From Volvox africanus (lineage: Eukaryota; Chlorophyta; Chlorophyceae; Chlamydomonadales; Volvocaceae), in the NCBI GenBank assembly GCA_030268105.1, contig BSDZ01000011.1:2145001-2209000 (forward strand): a stretch of 64,000 nucleotides of DNA, in the 5' to 3' direction. This document shows positions 38,777 to 51,000 of this stretch, in pieces. How positions within the stretch are numbered: the first letter of the stretch is position 1; each line of letters starts with the position of its first letter. A program made the position numbers and the translations under genes. Under the pieces are notes generated by a model that saw only the letters and a list, made by a program, of their open reading frames with translations, searched no databases and had not been told where the DNA came from.

Positions 38777-41236
38777 CTGTAGGGTCGACTTTGGAAAGGT
38801 GGACATACCGAGGGAAAGGCGAAAATTTTAAGTCTGATGCCAGGGTCTGGCCCTTATCTTGCCAGGCCTGCTTGGGCATGTCATCAAAAGGGGGCAAAAT
38901 GGTGGATCCAGGTTGGATTTAAGATTGTGGGAGATGCAATGGCTTTTGGATGACGGAGATGCGGGCGGGGGAGGGGCTTATAACAGCAGTAGCAGTAGCA
39001 AGGTCTAACAGGCTATCTCATTATTATGAGCAGACTTATCTTCTGAAAGATGACTAGTTCTTGTCCGATAAGTATGGTGGTGCCGTACTTTTTAATTCAA
39101 GTCTTTGTTTTTCGTTTCGGCTCTGAACGGTATCCACCGTTGGAGCATCATTGATTTACACCTTTAGTAGTAGGAGTAGTTGTTGTTGTGTAGTAGTAGG
39201 AGTAGGAGTAGCAAGCCGGTCGTAGCCTGGCGTGTATCAAGGGGATGGGAACTGAGGGGCGGCATAGCCTCCCCTGTATGACTGCACCACCGGAATGATG
39301 ATGATGATGATGTACTCGTGTGGGAGGTCGTAAGGCACAAACGAGGCAGGAGGCTCAAGGGGCCGTGAGGTTGAGCGAAACCTGTGGTGGAAGTGATTCA
39401 AGAAGTTCAAGAACTGCGCGAAACCTGGTGCGTCCTCTCCAACGGTGGCCGGGAGGCCTGAAGGGATTTACTTAGGTAGTAAAATGGAGCGGCCCGACAT
39501 GGCAAGTGGTAGATAGAGCAGACCGATTTGCATGCCTGTAGCTCTGGGTAAGCATGCAAAGAGATTGGCTTTATACGGGGACGGCTTTGCAACGCCAAAG
39601 AGGCGGGGGTCATGGAGATACAGTCTAGTGGGTGGAGATAAGAGGGCTTCTGCATGTGATTGAGTCACAGAGGGAGGGGAGACAGCGACCGTAGAATTGG
39701 GGCCTCCCGAAGCATTTGGGGCGTTCATGAGGCAGGGCGGCCGGAGGACATGAAAGTGGGGAACTTCGCAGCGTCACGGAATCTGGGTCTAAGCGGGCTT
39801 AGTTGGGAATGGAGACTGGATAGCTGCTGCACGGTATATCACCTGTCAAGGCGAGCCGATTGCTGCGTGCATAAAGAAGGTATCAGGGCTTACCCCTGGA
39901 ATGTATTGAATATCAGTGCCAAATAATCCTTCCAACCAGTATGGCCGCATGTCAAAATATCGCATGTGTTTCGGCGCCACCCAGCAGGTCAAATACGCTT
40001 CAAAATGTATACACCTAGTTCCCCCGCTGAGTCCCCACTGCTTGCAGCAAAACACTCCTGGATGGGACTAGAGGCCCCCTTGGAGTTTCTCAGCCTCTCG
40101 CTCCCGCATGCTATTTTGAGGGGTTTTTCCCGAAACACCCTCTCATTTATATCCCTATACATATACATATGCCTCTCGGAGCCATGACCCGACACGGGCG
40201 CATGACCAAGGCCCAGCTCCAAGTCAGCCTGGCCTAGCCTGAGACTATGCTGCACTGCAGACCATCCATAACGCAAACTGGGCAACACCGTGCACATGGG
40301 GTCGTTTCCATCCTCCCTGATCAGCCCGCCATAAATAAACGGGCCCCACATCCACCACGGCTGTGCCCGCCCTCGTTCAAAACTGTTTGGATAAACTAAC
40401 CGCACCGATCGCTTGTCCCTCCTTTGTTCTTTTCTGATGCTCTTGACCTCTGCCATTATTACTGCAGCTCGTAAAAGGCAAGGCGATGACCGCAGCTTGC
40501 CGTACCATAATCAGCCCGAGAACCAGCCATACCTAGGTCGTAACCAAAAGAGAGAAATACCGTGAGAGCCAGTCTGCGCAAATCCGTGCACAACATCATT
40601 CCCATGAATCATCTGAATGCTGTAAGGGCCTGTGCACACATAGGGATGGGGGGCGCAAGTTCTCAATTCTAATATATTACTCCCCTACGCCAAAGGGTAA
40701 AGTGTTGCAATGCGCCTTGAAAGCGCTTATACATATATGCAAAGCTGGGCACAGGGCTGGCTGCAGCAGCGGCGGGCGCCGAGCGTTTTGAACCCCCCTT
40801 GCTCTGCCCTGTCGCAACGCGCCGAGCGAGGGTCTGATCTGATACACCGAGATCGGTTGAGTGAGACCGTGGATCGGACATGCATGCAGTGGTTTGATAT
40901 GCATATATAAGCGCCTCGCCATGTCCCCAAATAGATAGACGGAGCTGCTGGCTATTCGTGTTCGGTATCTTGCACCGAGCTGTGCACAATAATTAAGTGA
41001 CGTGGCTGCAAGGGCTTCAGGGGAAAGCAGACAGCTGTGAACCAAGAAGCGGGACGTGCTCTCTCCCTGAGCAAGCCATGATAACGCTATCCACTTTTCA
41101 ACCCTTCCCGGTCCGCCACGGCAGCTATCAGCTCAGCTGGAGGCATCCAGAAGCGCCACTCCATCCCCTACAGCATACACCCCCATCCCCTGCCTGCTTC
41201 ATCCAAACGAAACTGAAAAGTAGTTTGCAGCAAGTA
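38777..41236. other. Gene-poor stretch
   Basis: Contains GTA/GTT-type trinucleotide runs at 39165-39212 and an ATG run at 39293-39312. A 155-codon minus-strand frame (39989-40456) is present but shows no domain, so I do not call it. Confidence 0.4.
39165..39312. repeat. Trinucleotide microsatellites
   Basis: Interrupted AGT/AGG/GTT triplet runs at 39165-39212 and a short pure ATG run at 39293-39312. Confidence 0.7.
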
Positions 41237-41410
41237 CCCTTTTTCTGTTGAAGGTTTACCGGTATCATAGTCTACAGGAATTAAATTAATTGATTTTGGC
41301 ACCTCAAAATCAACCGATTCAATATCTTTATATCCGTTATTCAGAAGATTTATAAATACTGGAAGTGCAACAGTGGCGCCAGTTGCACTTCCAGATACGT
41401 CCCAGCCTGC
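41237..41410 (-). pseudogene. mrcA: Fragment of a bacterial penicillin-binding protein 1A (mrcA) gene
   Basis: Minus-strand frame of 58 codons that matches the end of the transpeptidase domain and the C-terminal extension of class A penicillin-binding proteins. ATGATVALPVFINLL corresponds to the 'G-vAlPvF' element and VPKSINLIPVDYDTGKPS to the 'vP-gI-lv-vd--TG-p' element. The codons are strongly AT-biased (AAT, AAA, ATT, TTA, GAT), unlike every algal exon in the window and like Rickettsiales genes. An in-frame TAG precedes it at 41411-41413, and beyond 41237 the similarity stops abruptly. It therefore cannot make a working enzyme, which in bacteria cross-links peptidoglycan. I infer a relic of bacterial DNA inserted in the nuclear genome; an unusual algal exon is the less likely alternative. 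Confidence 0.72.
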
Positions 41411-42067
41411 CTACCATAGCCTGCTGAATTCATGGTGAAAACTTAATGTTAAAGAACGCCAGATCGTCACATGTCATGTAGTAGTCGTACACATACGGCC
41501 ATGCTTCCATAATATACTCAAGGTGCGAAAAGCACCTTCTCAGCCTCTCGGACGGCCTTTGCAGCACCCAACCACTCCATGTCACGAATTCAGTCACCAG
41601 TACGGAGTATGGCCTGTGTATATCCCAGATTGAGCTTGAGTGACTGCTGTTAAAAGTTATCGGGATACTAAGCCACCCATCCCTGGCCGGGAAACGCTCC
41701 TCCTCATTCCTCATGCACATACACACACATGGGACGGCTAGCCTTTGTGCTTGGGAGGATGTGGAGGTGGAGGAGGCGAGGTTTTCTTGTTTCTAGGGGG
41801 GTAGGGGTTGCTCCCTTGCCCTCTTGCCCTCTCCGTCTGGGAGCTGGTGTGATTGGCTGAGGCTCTGTTCCTTTGAGTAGCCAGGCTTGAGGCTCGTGAG
41901 GTCTGTATGCCCTTGCTGGCTCGAGCGAGGGGAGGAGCGCATGGCAGGACGAACAGACTAAGCCGTGTCTTACCCCCTTTCTGCGCTGTGGTTCGGCGGC
42001 CCGGTGGTCAGGGGCCCCCCCCGGTGCTCGTCCGTTCAGGCCAAGTCGCCACAGTGTGACACCGGTT

Positions 42068-42068
<1 letters not shown>

Positions 42069-42141
<73 letters not shown>

Positions 42142-42145
42142 ACAC

Positions 42146-42182
<37 letters not shown>
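42069..42182. repeat. ACACAT hexanucleotide array
   Basis: About 19 copies of the hexamer, with one interruption near 42141. Simple tandem repeat. Confidence 0.97.
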
Positions 42183-44620
42183 GTACATTTCATCATCTCA
42201 CTGGTGCGAGATAACGTGGTAGTGGACATGGCGCATATTCTGGTCATCATATCAACCGATCCGGCAATGGGTGCCGCCGTGCGTCTGGCTTGCCTTACTC
42301 CTAACTTGTATTGCAGGGCAGCGGCCAAAGCTTTGGCAGTGGCCTCTTCCGACTGCTGCACCGGGCGGGAGCCGCACTTTGGGCGGCAGCACTTGCGGCA
42401 CTGGGCGGCAGCAACATTGCACACTGGCAGTGTACCCATCACTCAAACCCAAATTGACGAGGTACCCAGATGGATAGAGTCGCTCCTCAGCTCAGTGCGT
42501 CAGTAGTGATTATATGTACATCAATAGCCCTCTGCTCACCCGAAATCAAATATTCGGACACGCTGCCAGCTTTCATTTACAACCTTCATCAATATTCGCG
42601 GCGCAGATCCCACTAGCCACCCATGGATGTAGTAAGACTCAATCAGTTGCGTTGAAGATAAGGGAGGCATTTGAAGGCCTGCCTCCTAGCCTCTTTCACT
42701 GACACAGATTGCCCCACAAGCACATGGTGAAGTCCCCATTACACCCACAGATCAATGTGCCGCAATACCAATGCACAGTGACTTCGCGCAAATCTCCTCG
42801 TCCCCCATGGGGGATTCGTCTTAATGTCCCCCATTCGTCCTCCCTCCCTGCCTGCCTCCCTCCTGCCTGCCTCCCTTCCCCCGTCCTGACAAGTGTCAAC
42901 GGATGGAGCCACTGCTCGGTCTAGGTCGCACGAAGTGTCACACCTTGGCTGTACTTCCAGCAAGAGGAGAAATACAAAGCTTAGGCCCCCCGTGGCTGCC
43001 GGCCTCGCGCACAGCATTCCACATACACATGGACCGCTGCTCTGCATGCTCCACCCACCCCGCCATCCCGCTTCGCATACGGCATAATGCGGTACGCTTA
43101 GACAGACCGGACCCGACAAGAGCACATGGCTGAGGAGGGGGTTCGTGGTTCCAGTGTGTATGGAACGTCCGGCCATGTTCACCGCAGTATTGTCTACACC
43201 AGCTCGTATGGATCTTGGTCAGGTGTCTGTGTCAGTGTCACGCGATGAATCACATTCCCTCCGGTTCTTCCAGTGGGTGACCACGCTTGTGGCCATACGG
43301 TGGTCGTCGTGGCAGGTGATCAACAATAATCGTCGACAGCAGGCCCCTAGCTGTGGAGCCCGACCCCTTAAGAAAGGAAGTAATTCCTGGCATATATATG
43401 CACAGTCATGGATGCACACTCAAACAACTGCTAGGCAGATTCACGGCCTCCGAGCAATTACGTTTGTGTACAGAGGGGCCTACAGACAGGTGCAACAAAG
43501 TAAACAAGCACCAGGCAATCAAGTACTGTACTTGCTCACGGTGAAGCCTCCGGCTGCCGCATAGCCGTGGAGGTAGCTGACAGCACATTCATTCGGCAAA
43601 TTTAGTCAAACGATATATAAATTTAAAGATTTTGAAAATGGCTGGATCCCTCTCCAAGCCAGCGACCAACTAGTCAGCCAGGCATCACCCAGAAGCCATA
43701 CAATGAATGCCGCCCGGCCGCTTCTGTGCGCTCCTCCGGCACCCTTCCAGGTAAGCTGCAGTCCTACGAAAGATGTACCAATCAATCAATCAGTTGAGTA
43801 TCTCTGCGAGTCGCCACGTCCTGCGTCAACTTCAACGGTCAACTTCAGTGTATGCAAGACCTGGAGACGCACACACGTCTAGCGCAGAGGCATGCTATCC
43901 TGCCCAAACAGCTTCCGTAAACGAGAGCCCAACAAACTAATGGCGCCGCAATTTGTAAGCGATAATGTTCAACGAAATACAATTGGGTTTATATAGATGG
44001 ATACTTTGGATGGCTGGCTGTGGACGGTGTTGGTCTACAGCCAGGTGGCCAGAGTCACATCGCATAGACGAGGAACGATATGGGGTCATGAGGGATGCAC
44101 AGCGACAGGTTTCTAGAGAGACGAGGGAGAGGGAGAGCTGAATAATGCGCACTTCGGAGCGGCACCCGAAAGCCACACTCGCATCTTTAGACGCATTAGT
44201 CGAGGGGCAAAAATCGTGAATCCCATACTCCCCATACCCCCGTACAGTGTCCTCTCGTTCCCAACTCAATTCATACCTCCTAATTGGCGAACTGCCCAAA
44301 TATACACACACATCCAGGATCGATCCTGGCTGAGAGCGGGATATCAATCCCTCCACTGTTTAAGGGTGGATGTGGCCCCCGATGTCGATGGACGGTGAGG
44401 ACCCCGATTATAGTGACTTGCGAGCCCACCAGAAGTGGAGTTGAGGCCGCAGTTGATCCGGCAGGTTCCACTGGATGCTGGCGGTGGGTGCTGAACCCGG
44501 GAAAATCACTGATTTCGGAGAAGTCAACAGGGTGAACGGATGAGGGTGCCCCGAAATATAGGGGAAGGTACAGACTGCCAGATAGTGGCCACGGGTGAAG
44601 CCTAAGCCCCCCTATCCGAC

Positions 44621-44756
44621 ACACACACACACACATACATACATACACACACATACACACACATACACACACATACACACACATACACACACATGAACAC
44701 ACATACACACAAATACACATACACACAAATACACATACACACAAATACACACGTAG
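44621..44756. repeat. CA-rich array (ACACACAT-type units)
   Basis: Pure CA run followed by CATA and ACACACAT/ACACAAAT variant units across about 135 bases. Confidence 0.95.
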
Positions 44757-45060
44757 ACCCATGCGGCTACGTCCGGAATAAGATTTGGACAGTGATATGA
44801 GGTCCCCATCCCAGGACCCATGATTGGCGTCGGGTGCAGCCGCATCCCAGTTCGTTTTCACAGTCAGCGCTCACCCTCCCCATTCCCTCCTCCGCTCCAT
44901 TCCCCGCTTCCCCCGCTCTCCCTCCTTCTACCTCTTCCTCCCAACCCGGATCCGTATACGGGGTAAGTTACCGCCAAATGCAAACAGAAGCAGCTGTGCA
45001 ACAGGAAAACATGGTAGGTAGTGTTCCTGTGGTAGCTCTCACGAGGATCCGTTATAGTAA

Positions 45061-48000
45061 CTAGGATGGCTGGGGCCCCGCTGTAGCCCCGGTCTTAGCC
45101 CGCTCCTTCTGCTGCCCCACATCTGCATCAGGTTCCTGCACCTGTACACAGCCTTGCTGCCCCTCCTCGCCACCGATGTCGCTGGAGGCAGGGATGGGCG
45201 GGAGCTCTCCTGTGCGGCTGGGCACCAGACGAGCGAGCGCATTGGCCAGAGAGGGGTCGACGGCCTGCGTGCGTTTGGATGGGGTTCGGATTTGTGAGGT
45301 GGAAGAGGACCATGGAGGGGTTGAGCGCTGATTGAACCGTGGGCGACTTGGGCGTTGACTAGAGGGTTGGATTTCCCATTTTCCGTTTTCCGTTTTCCGT
45401 TTTCCTTTTCCCATTTCCCATTTCCCATTTCCCATTTCCCATTTCCCATTTCCCATTTCCCATTTCCCATTTCCCATTTCCATTTCCAGGGGGTCAGCAC
45501 TTCCAACTCGCCTGGAGCACAACCCTGTATAGGGGCCCCCGGCCCGGCTCCACTCGTTCCCCTTTGGCGGTATGCAGCCGCGGTCCCGCCCTTCGCTCCG
45601 AAGTCACGGCGGTGCTGACGCTCACGAGCTGGTGGCTACCAGCTACACCCTTAAATCTAAAGGTTTCATCGGAGAGAGGGGGGAAGGGACATTTCAGTGA
45701 CCCAAACAAACCCTATTGATGCACCCTGCACATCTACACCAAGCACGTCACTTTCTGGTGCCAAGCACGATACAAGACGCCGAAAACCACATTTTGTCAG
45801 TTATAATGTAACCATGGAGTATGTATGTGCGATGTCACCAATTCAACCAGGCCATACGGGGAGGCTGCATGAGCACCGGGAAGTTGGCACAGCTCCGCCC
45901 CGGCACTCGGGCGCTCCTGAACTACTGCATTCTGGCACTCCGACACACCGCCTTTCCATGAGCCCGTCACGGCCCTTACCCCGCCACCTCGAATGACTCC
46001 GGACCCGTCAAGATATCAGCGCATCCGCGTATCCAAGCCAAACAAGCGAGCTCCACAGTCCATACATGATTTGAAAGATGAGAAAGAATGAAGGAACTAC
46101 AACCATCTGCATGAGCAACAGACGGCGTTACTCCGAGGGACAAAACCTCCCCAACACACAAACACACACCTGAACAGTCCTAGGTCCTCCACGAGCAGCT
46201 CGTGGGCCCACAGCCATCGAAACACGCCGGTGCGTCGGCGAATGCATGCCTCAGGCAGTGTGGGCAGCATGTGGGGCACCGAGTCCCAGGCGACAGTAGA
46301 CAATCGGAGGAAGCGGCCGTTCCTGCTGGGGAACGCAGAAGGCGAGACGCAGAAGGTGAGGGAATGCGAAGTGGGAACCAAAATGCACATGATGCCGGAC
46401 CCGCAGACCTGGCCCCCGAGTACCGTAATTCCGCCGCAGCAGCCAACAGTAGCCAGCAGTGGCGACATTGCTATCAGCACAAGCAGCAACTATAGCAGCT
46501 GTGCTTACTGCTGCCTGCTACTGCTGCTACTGCTGCTACTTCCCAAGATGAGATGTCTTCGATGTTCGCGTACCATTTTCGCTTTCTGTACAAGGAGAAT
46601 TGCTCGAGCTTTGTAAGCTTGATTGCACATACTCAAACCGAAACCCATTTTGATACAAGAGCTGCCACTTGAAGGACTGAAAAACCTTTAACTCCGTCGA
46701 AGCAAAGCAACTGGTATCCAACCCACTTACCTTGATGTCGGCACCCGCTTCGATGAGGTCCACTCCGCGTTCTTCAGCGCCGATGTGACCATCCCCAGAC
46801 GCGGCGAGCTGGCTGGGTGTGTGTGAGGTTCAGGATGCGAGTGCTGCGGCTGGCTCTGCGTCTGCTGTTCTTGTTGCTGTAACTCCTGTCGCTGTTGGGT
46901 CTGGAGTTCGGCCTGGAGTTGCTGGTGTTGTTGCTTTTGTTGTGAGTGTTGGTGTGAGAGTTGGATCTGGCTTGGGTTAGCCTGGCTTGGGTGCTGATAA
47001 CTAAGCTGACTGCGAAGGCTGTGGTGGTGATGTTGATGGTGATGTTGGTGTTGGTGGAGCTGTAACATAAACTGCGGGTTAGATGGTGACCGCTCGCTAG
47101 CTGATCGTTCGGAAGCCGCCGTCCCTGCCGCCGCAGCCGCCGCCGCCCGGCGGTTACCATGCAGCAAGGCGGCAGCCATCACCATCCCCCGCATCGACGG
47201 CGGAACGCTTGCCGGGTTTATGTCGTACTCCGCCAGCTCAGCCATACCAACCTCCTCCGCCATCAACCTGTCATCGCGGCGTACACCAGCGCTGGGGGCC
47301 GCAGTTTCCATCGTGCCGCCAGTGGCCCTCCCGGCGGGGCTAGGTGGCCCAAAGGACGATCTGGACCCTAGCCGCGTCGGTAGCGGGCATAAGGGGCTTG
47401 GGAGCAGCGACGGCAGCGTGGCTGGTGACGCCACTGCAGCAGGCTGCCCGGCAGAGCTGGATGTTGAGCGCGTGATGGTGCCGCTTGGTGGCGCCGTCCC
47501 CACCACCACAACGGGCGACGTTACTCGCAGTTGCGGTTGGGACCCTGTGCGTACTAGGCCCAGCCTATTGCCGCTGCCATTCGCGGCAATGATGTCGATG
47601 TCAGCGCCAGCTGCACGGTCGCTGCTATTCGCCATGGTAGAGAAGGACATTGGCCGCGACCATTGGCGCCTGCGGCCGTTCCCCTGGCATGTCTGGTGGC
47701 GGCTACGGCCCTGCTTGCTGGTGCCTTCCAATACCATGCTCCCTACAGCTGACTCTGGGAGGGTGAGGGTAGCCGACTGGCCTGCGTCCGTGGAATGGCC
47801 CGGTCCGCCGCTGCCGATGTACCCGTTGCGGGACCTGGACCATGGCGAAAGGCGTCTGGGTGGGGTGGTGGCTTGCGCCACCACGACCCGGTTGCCGGGA
47901 ATAGGCTGGTCCGTATGCACGAGCACCTCTGCGCCGCCATCTTCGCACTCTGCGCCTATGATATCGCAGACATTGGGCAGAAGTGTAGACGGCGGGCGAA

Positions 48001-51000
48001 GGGTATCAGGCAGTGGACAGCTCAGCAGAATAGTGCTACAGTGCCAGCTACACGCTTTGGGAGCCCGACCTCCAGCTTCGCGGTCATTGGTAGGCGCCTC
48101 CAGCACATCACGCCACGTACGCTACGACTCCAGCTAACAAAGCCAACGGTGTTTCACACCCTGTCGTGTGTCGTACCACGTTTTTCCCCTCATGGGTGAT
48201 ATTCCCCACATGCAACCTTCCATGAACAAACTAACCCGGCACGACTATCGGTAAGTCTTCTCGCTGCCGAACATACACACGCACAGACTGACAACCTACT
48301 TCAATAAGTAACTACCCACTTTGCCATAACGTACCACACCGCATCGTGCTGCACGTGCAAGGCATGTTCCTGCTCGTAATTTTCAAGTTATGTCAAGGTG
48401 AAACGCTTCTACGCAGTGCCGTACGTATGCGCCTCCCTGCTGAGCAAGCGACTTTTCAATCTCTCCGGTTATTCATTTGCATCCCAACTGGCACAGGGCA
48501 CGTGAGGTTATGGCGTTCCGCGAGTGACGTGACCAAATACACACTGCACATGTCTACTTGGCGGGTTCTACGCTGAAGACCCCGCATCCTATTTCCCAAG
48601 GTTTTCACACGCACCTGAGGCCCCTCTGGCTGCCGTCGAATATCCACCTGCCGTACTTCGTATCGCTGCAGCCGCGGGCATTCGCCACCGTGAGGGCGCC
48701 ACGCTGCTATTGTCGACATACGCCAACAGCCGCAGCGGCAGGATCTCCGGTAGCGGCGCCGCCGCCATAGCCACCGGAATCGCCGCGGCTAGTGGAAATG
48801 TCGCCAGCGCGCTCGGTCCATGCATCCGGTTGGCTGCACCTTTCAGCGGCGGTGTTGACGGCAGCGACGGCGGCAGCCCCATTGACGGCAGCGGCAACGA
48901 CTGAGACTGCGTCGCAGACGTTAGCAACACATGAGATTGCTGCTGCAGCTGCACCGGCGGCTGCAGGACAGATGGCGACGGCTGCTGCGGTGGCGCCTGC
49001 TGCCGTTGCAGCGGCAGCGGCGAGGGCTGTGAGCCAGGCTGCTGGGGTTGTGGCTTCTGCATCATAAAAACGGTCTCTTGTAGCCCCAGGTCCTCCCTCA
49101 GGATGTCCTCAAGAAGGGAGCGAGCCACGATTACCTGACCGCCCTGAGCCGCAGCGTGACAGAAACGAGCCGCACGGTTGACCAGCGGACCTTCACAGAG
49201 AGGGCGCAAACGTGTTTTAAACAGGTCGGTAGTCTAGCCTCAGAAGTCGGCAGTTCAAGCAAGGGTTTGCGGCGACCACGCTCGCGGGAGGATGAGAGAG
49301 ATGATCCAAGAGAGCGGGGGTTCGCGAATGAGCTGGTTTGCTTGGTGCGGCAGATGGCACATCCTGAACACATGCCGTATGATGCGGCATGGCCAGAGCC
49401 GAGCTCGCTTGTGTGAATTTTGGGAGCTGTTCCAGTCCTTCATGGTTCCATATCCAGTGCTTTCCAGTGCTTTCCAGATGCTGCTAGTACGGAAATGACT
49501 CAGTGACGCCAGCAATCGGCCTCCACATGGCCCCTGGCTTGCGGCTTCTTCGGGTAAGCTGCAAGGCCCCGAAACCATAACCTTTCCCACCCGTGCAACT
49601 CGAACACGCGGGCTCTCGTTGATCCTGCTCACTGCCAGAACAACCCACCATAGTAATCAGCGCGGCCTGTAGTCGGGTGAGGGCCAACACGCGTCGGCAC
49701 GCCCGCGTATAGCCCCGCTTTGACCCGCGGGCCCTTGAACAGTACCGCGCCGGTAAGGGGGTGCAGCTGTTCTTGCATGCCTGGCAAACAAAGCATCGAT
49801 GGAGTCCAGGCGACCTGCAAGCCGAGGCAGGGAAAGTTGGCGTGCAGGCGGACGGATGTGAGGACAGCAAGACTGATGTTCATCTTATGCCGCCCTTTTG
49901 CCCCACACAAGATGATGACCCCTCAGCACCAAGACTTCTTCAATACGCCCCTGGCTCCGCAACCCCTCTCGATACTTCGCAACGCGTTGTTTTAGGGTTT
50001 TAAGGGTTTTAGGGTTTAAGGGTTTTCGACAAAAAACAACCAGAATAAAGAATATTTTTTTATCAACATACTAAAGTAGCCTTTGCATGTTACTTACTAT
50101 TGTGTATATGGCCTTTTTCTAAAATCAGTAATTAAATATTGTAATTTAGGAAAATTGCATTCATTTATCTCTCGCCCTTCACCAACTTTGCATGGCCTGC
50201 CTCGCACCTCCATCACGATCTCCTGCAGCATCAGGCACCATTCCAGCGCCGCGCCTGGCTCCGAAAACGCCACCATGAAGTGTCCCTCCTGCTCCTGGCA
50301 CTCATAGCCGCTACATGCCAGCAGGCTGCGACGGACGCAGTCGTTATACACCGACAGCACGTCGTACGATAAATCGCGGCTTACAGCGACCATCTCCGAG
50401 TACCTGTCGCAGGGCATATAGGGGAAGATGGCGGAGAACGGAGAATGGTAGATGGAGGACGGGCGGGTAACGATTGAGTTTAGGCTTTTTCGCGGTTCGG
50501 TGAGAGGGAAGGGAAGCGGCAAAATAAATATAAACGAGATGTATTCAGAAGTGTCAAGGGTAAAAAGGTAAACACTGTTGGCGAAACAGGGGAGCAAGAA
50601 ACTAAATCAAAGTGATGTAAAACATCCCCTTTTGTTGTGCCTGAATTTGCGCTCTTCCAGCGCAACGCCCCTGCATACACATCCCGATCCACATCCCCGA
50701 TCCACATCCCCGATCCACATCCCCGACCTCGTCCGTTTCTTTTCTGCGCGTCAGGAGCAGCCCCAGCTTCCATCCTCCCCCTGAGGAAGAAACTCCGCCC
50801 TTTCCTTCGTCGCCCTCCTTTTGAGCCCCTGCTGTCCTCAGCCGCCGCCCACGAAGCAGCGCACCTTTCCATGCTGCAGAACACCACTGCCACTGGCGGT
50901 AGCTGCAATGTTCGGAAGTTCAGCTGCGGGATGATGCCAGAAGCGTTGCTGGCCAGGGCCGCTGCATTCACGCCGGCCCCGCCACCAGCACCGCCTGTCC

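Larger units (their letters stand above)
41411..45060. other. Microsatellite-rich intergenic region
   Basis: Carries a long ACACAT array, a CA/CACACAT array, CT-rich patches and no exon I can support. It includes the 3' flank of the receptor cyclase gene, whose stop codon is at 45061-45063. Confidence 0.45.

Noticed and set aside
39989..40456. 155-codon minus-strand open frame starting MAEVKS
   Set aside because: No domain, no supporting splice structure, and length within chance expectation for this composition.
41289..41394. Two perfect inverted repeats (9-base arms at 41290/41305 and 13-base arms at 41359/41382) that looked like terminators or mobile-element ends
   Set aside because: They lie inside the AT-rich bacterial penicillin-binding protein fragment and are explained as coincidences of its coding sequence.
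40000..45000. CRISPR-like arrays or prokaryotic operons
   Set aside because: The repeats are uninterrupted microsatellites without unique spacers, and the surrounding genes are intron-containing eukaryotic genes.
47220..48137. 305-codon plus-strand open frame
   Set aside because: It is antisense to the large minus-strand cyclase exon, whose phases match both neighbouring exons and whose Gln/His-rich composition fits the rest of that protein.
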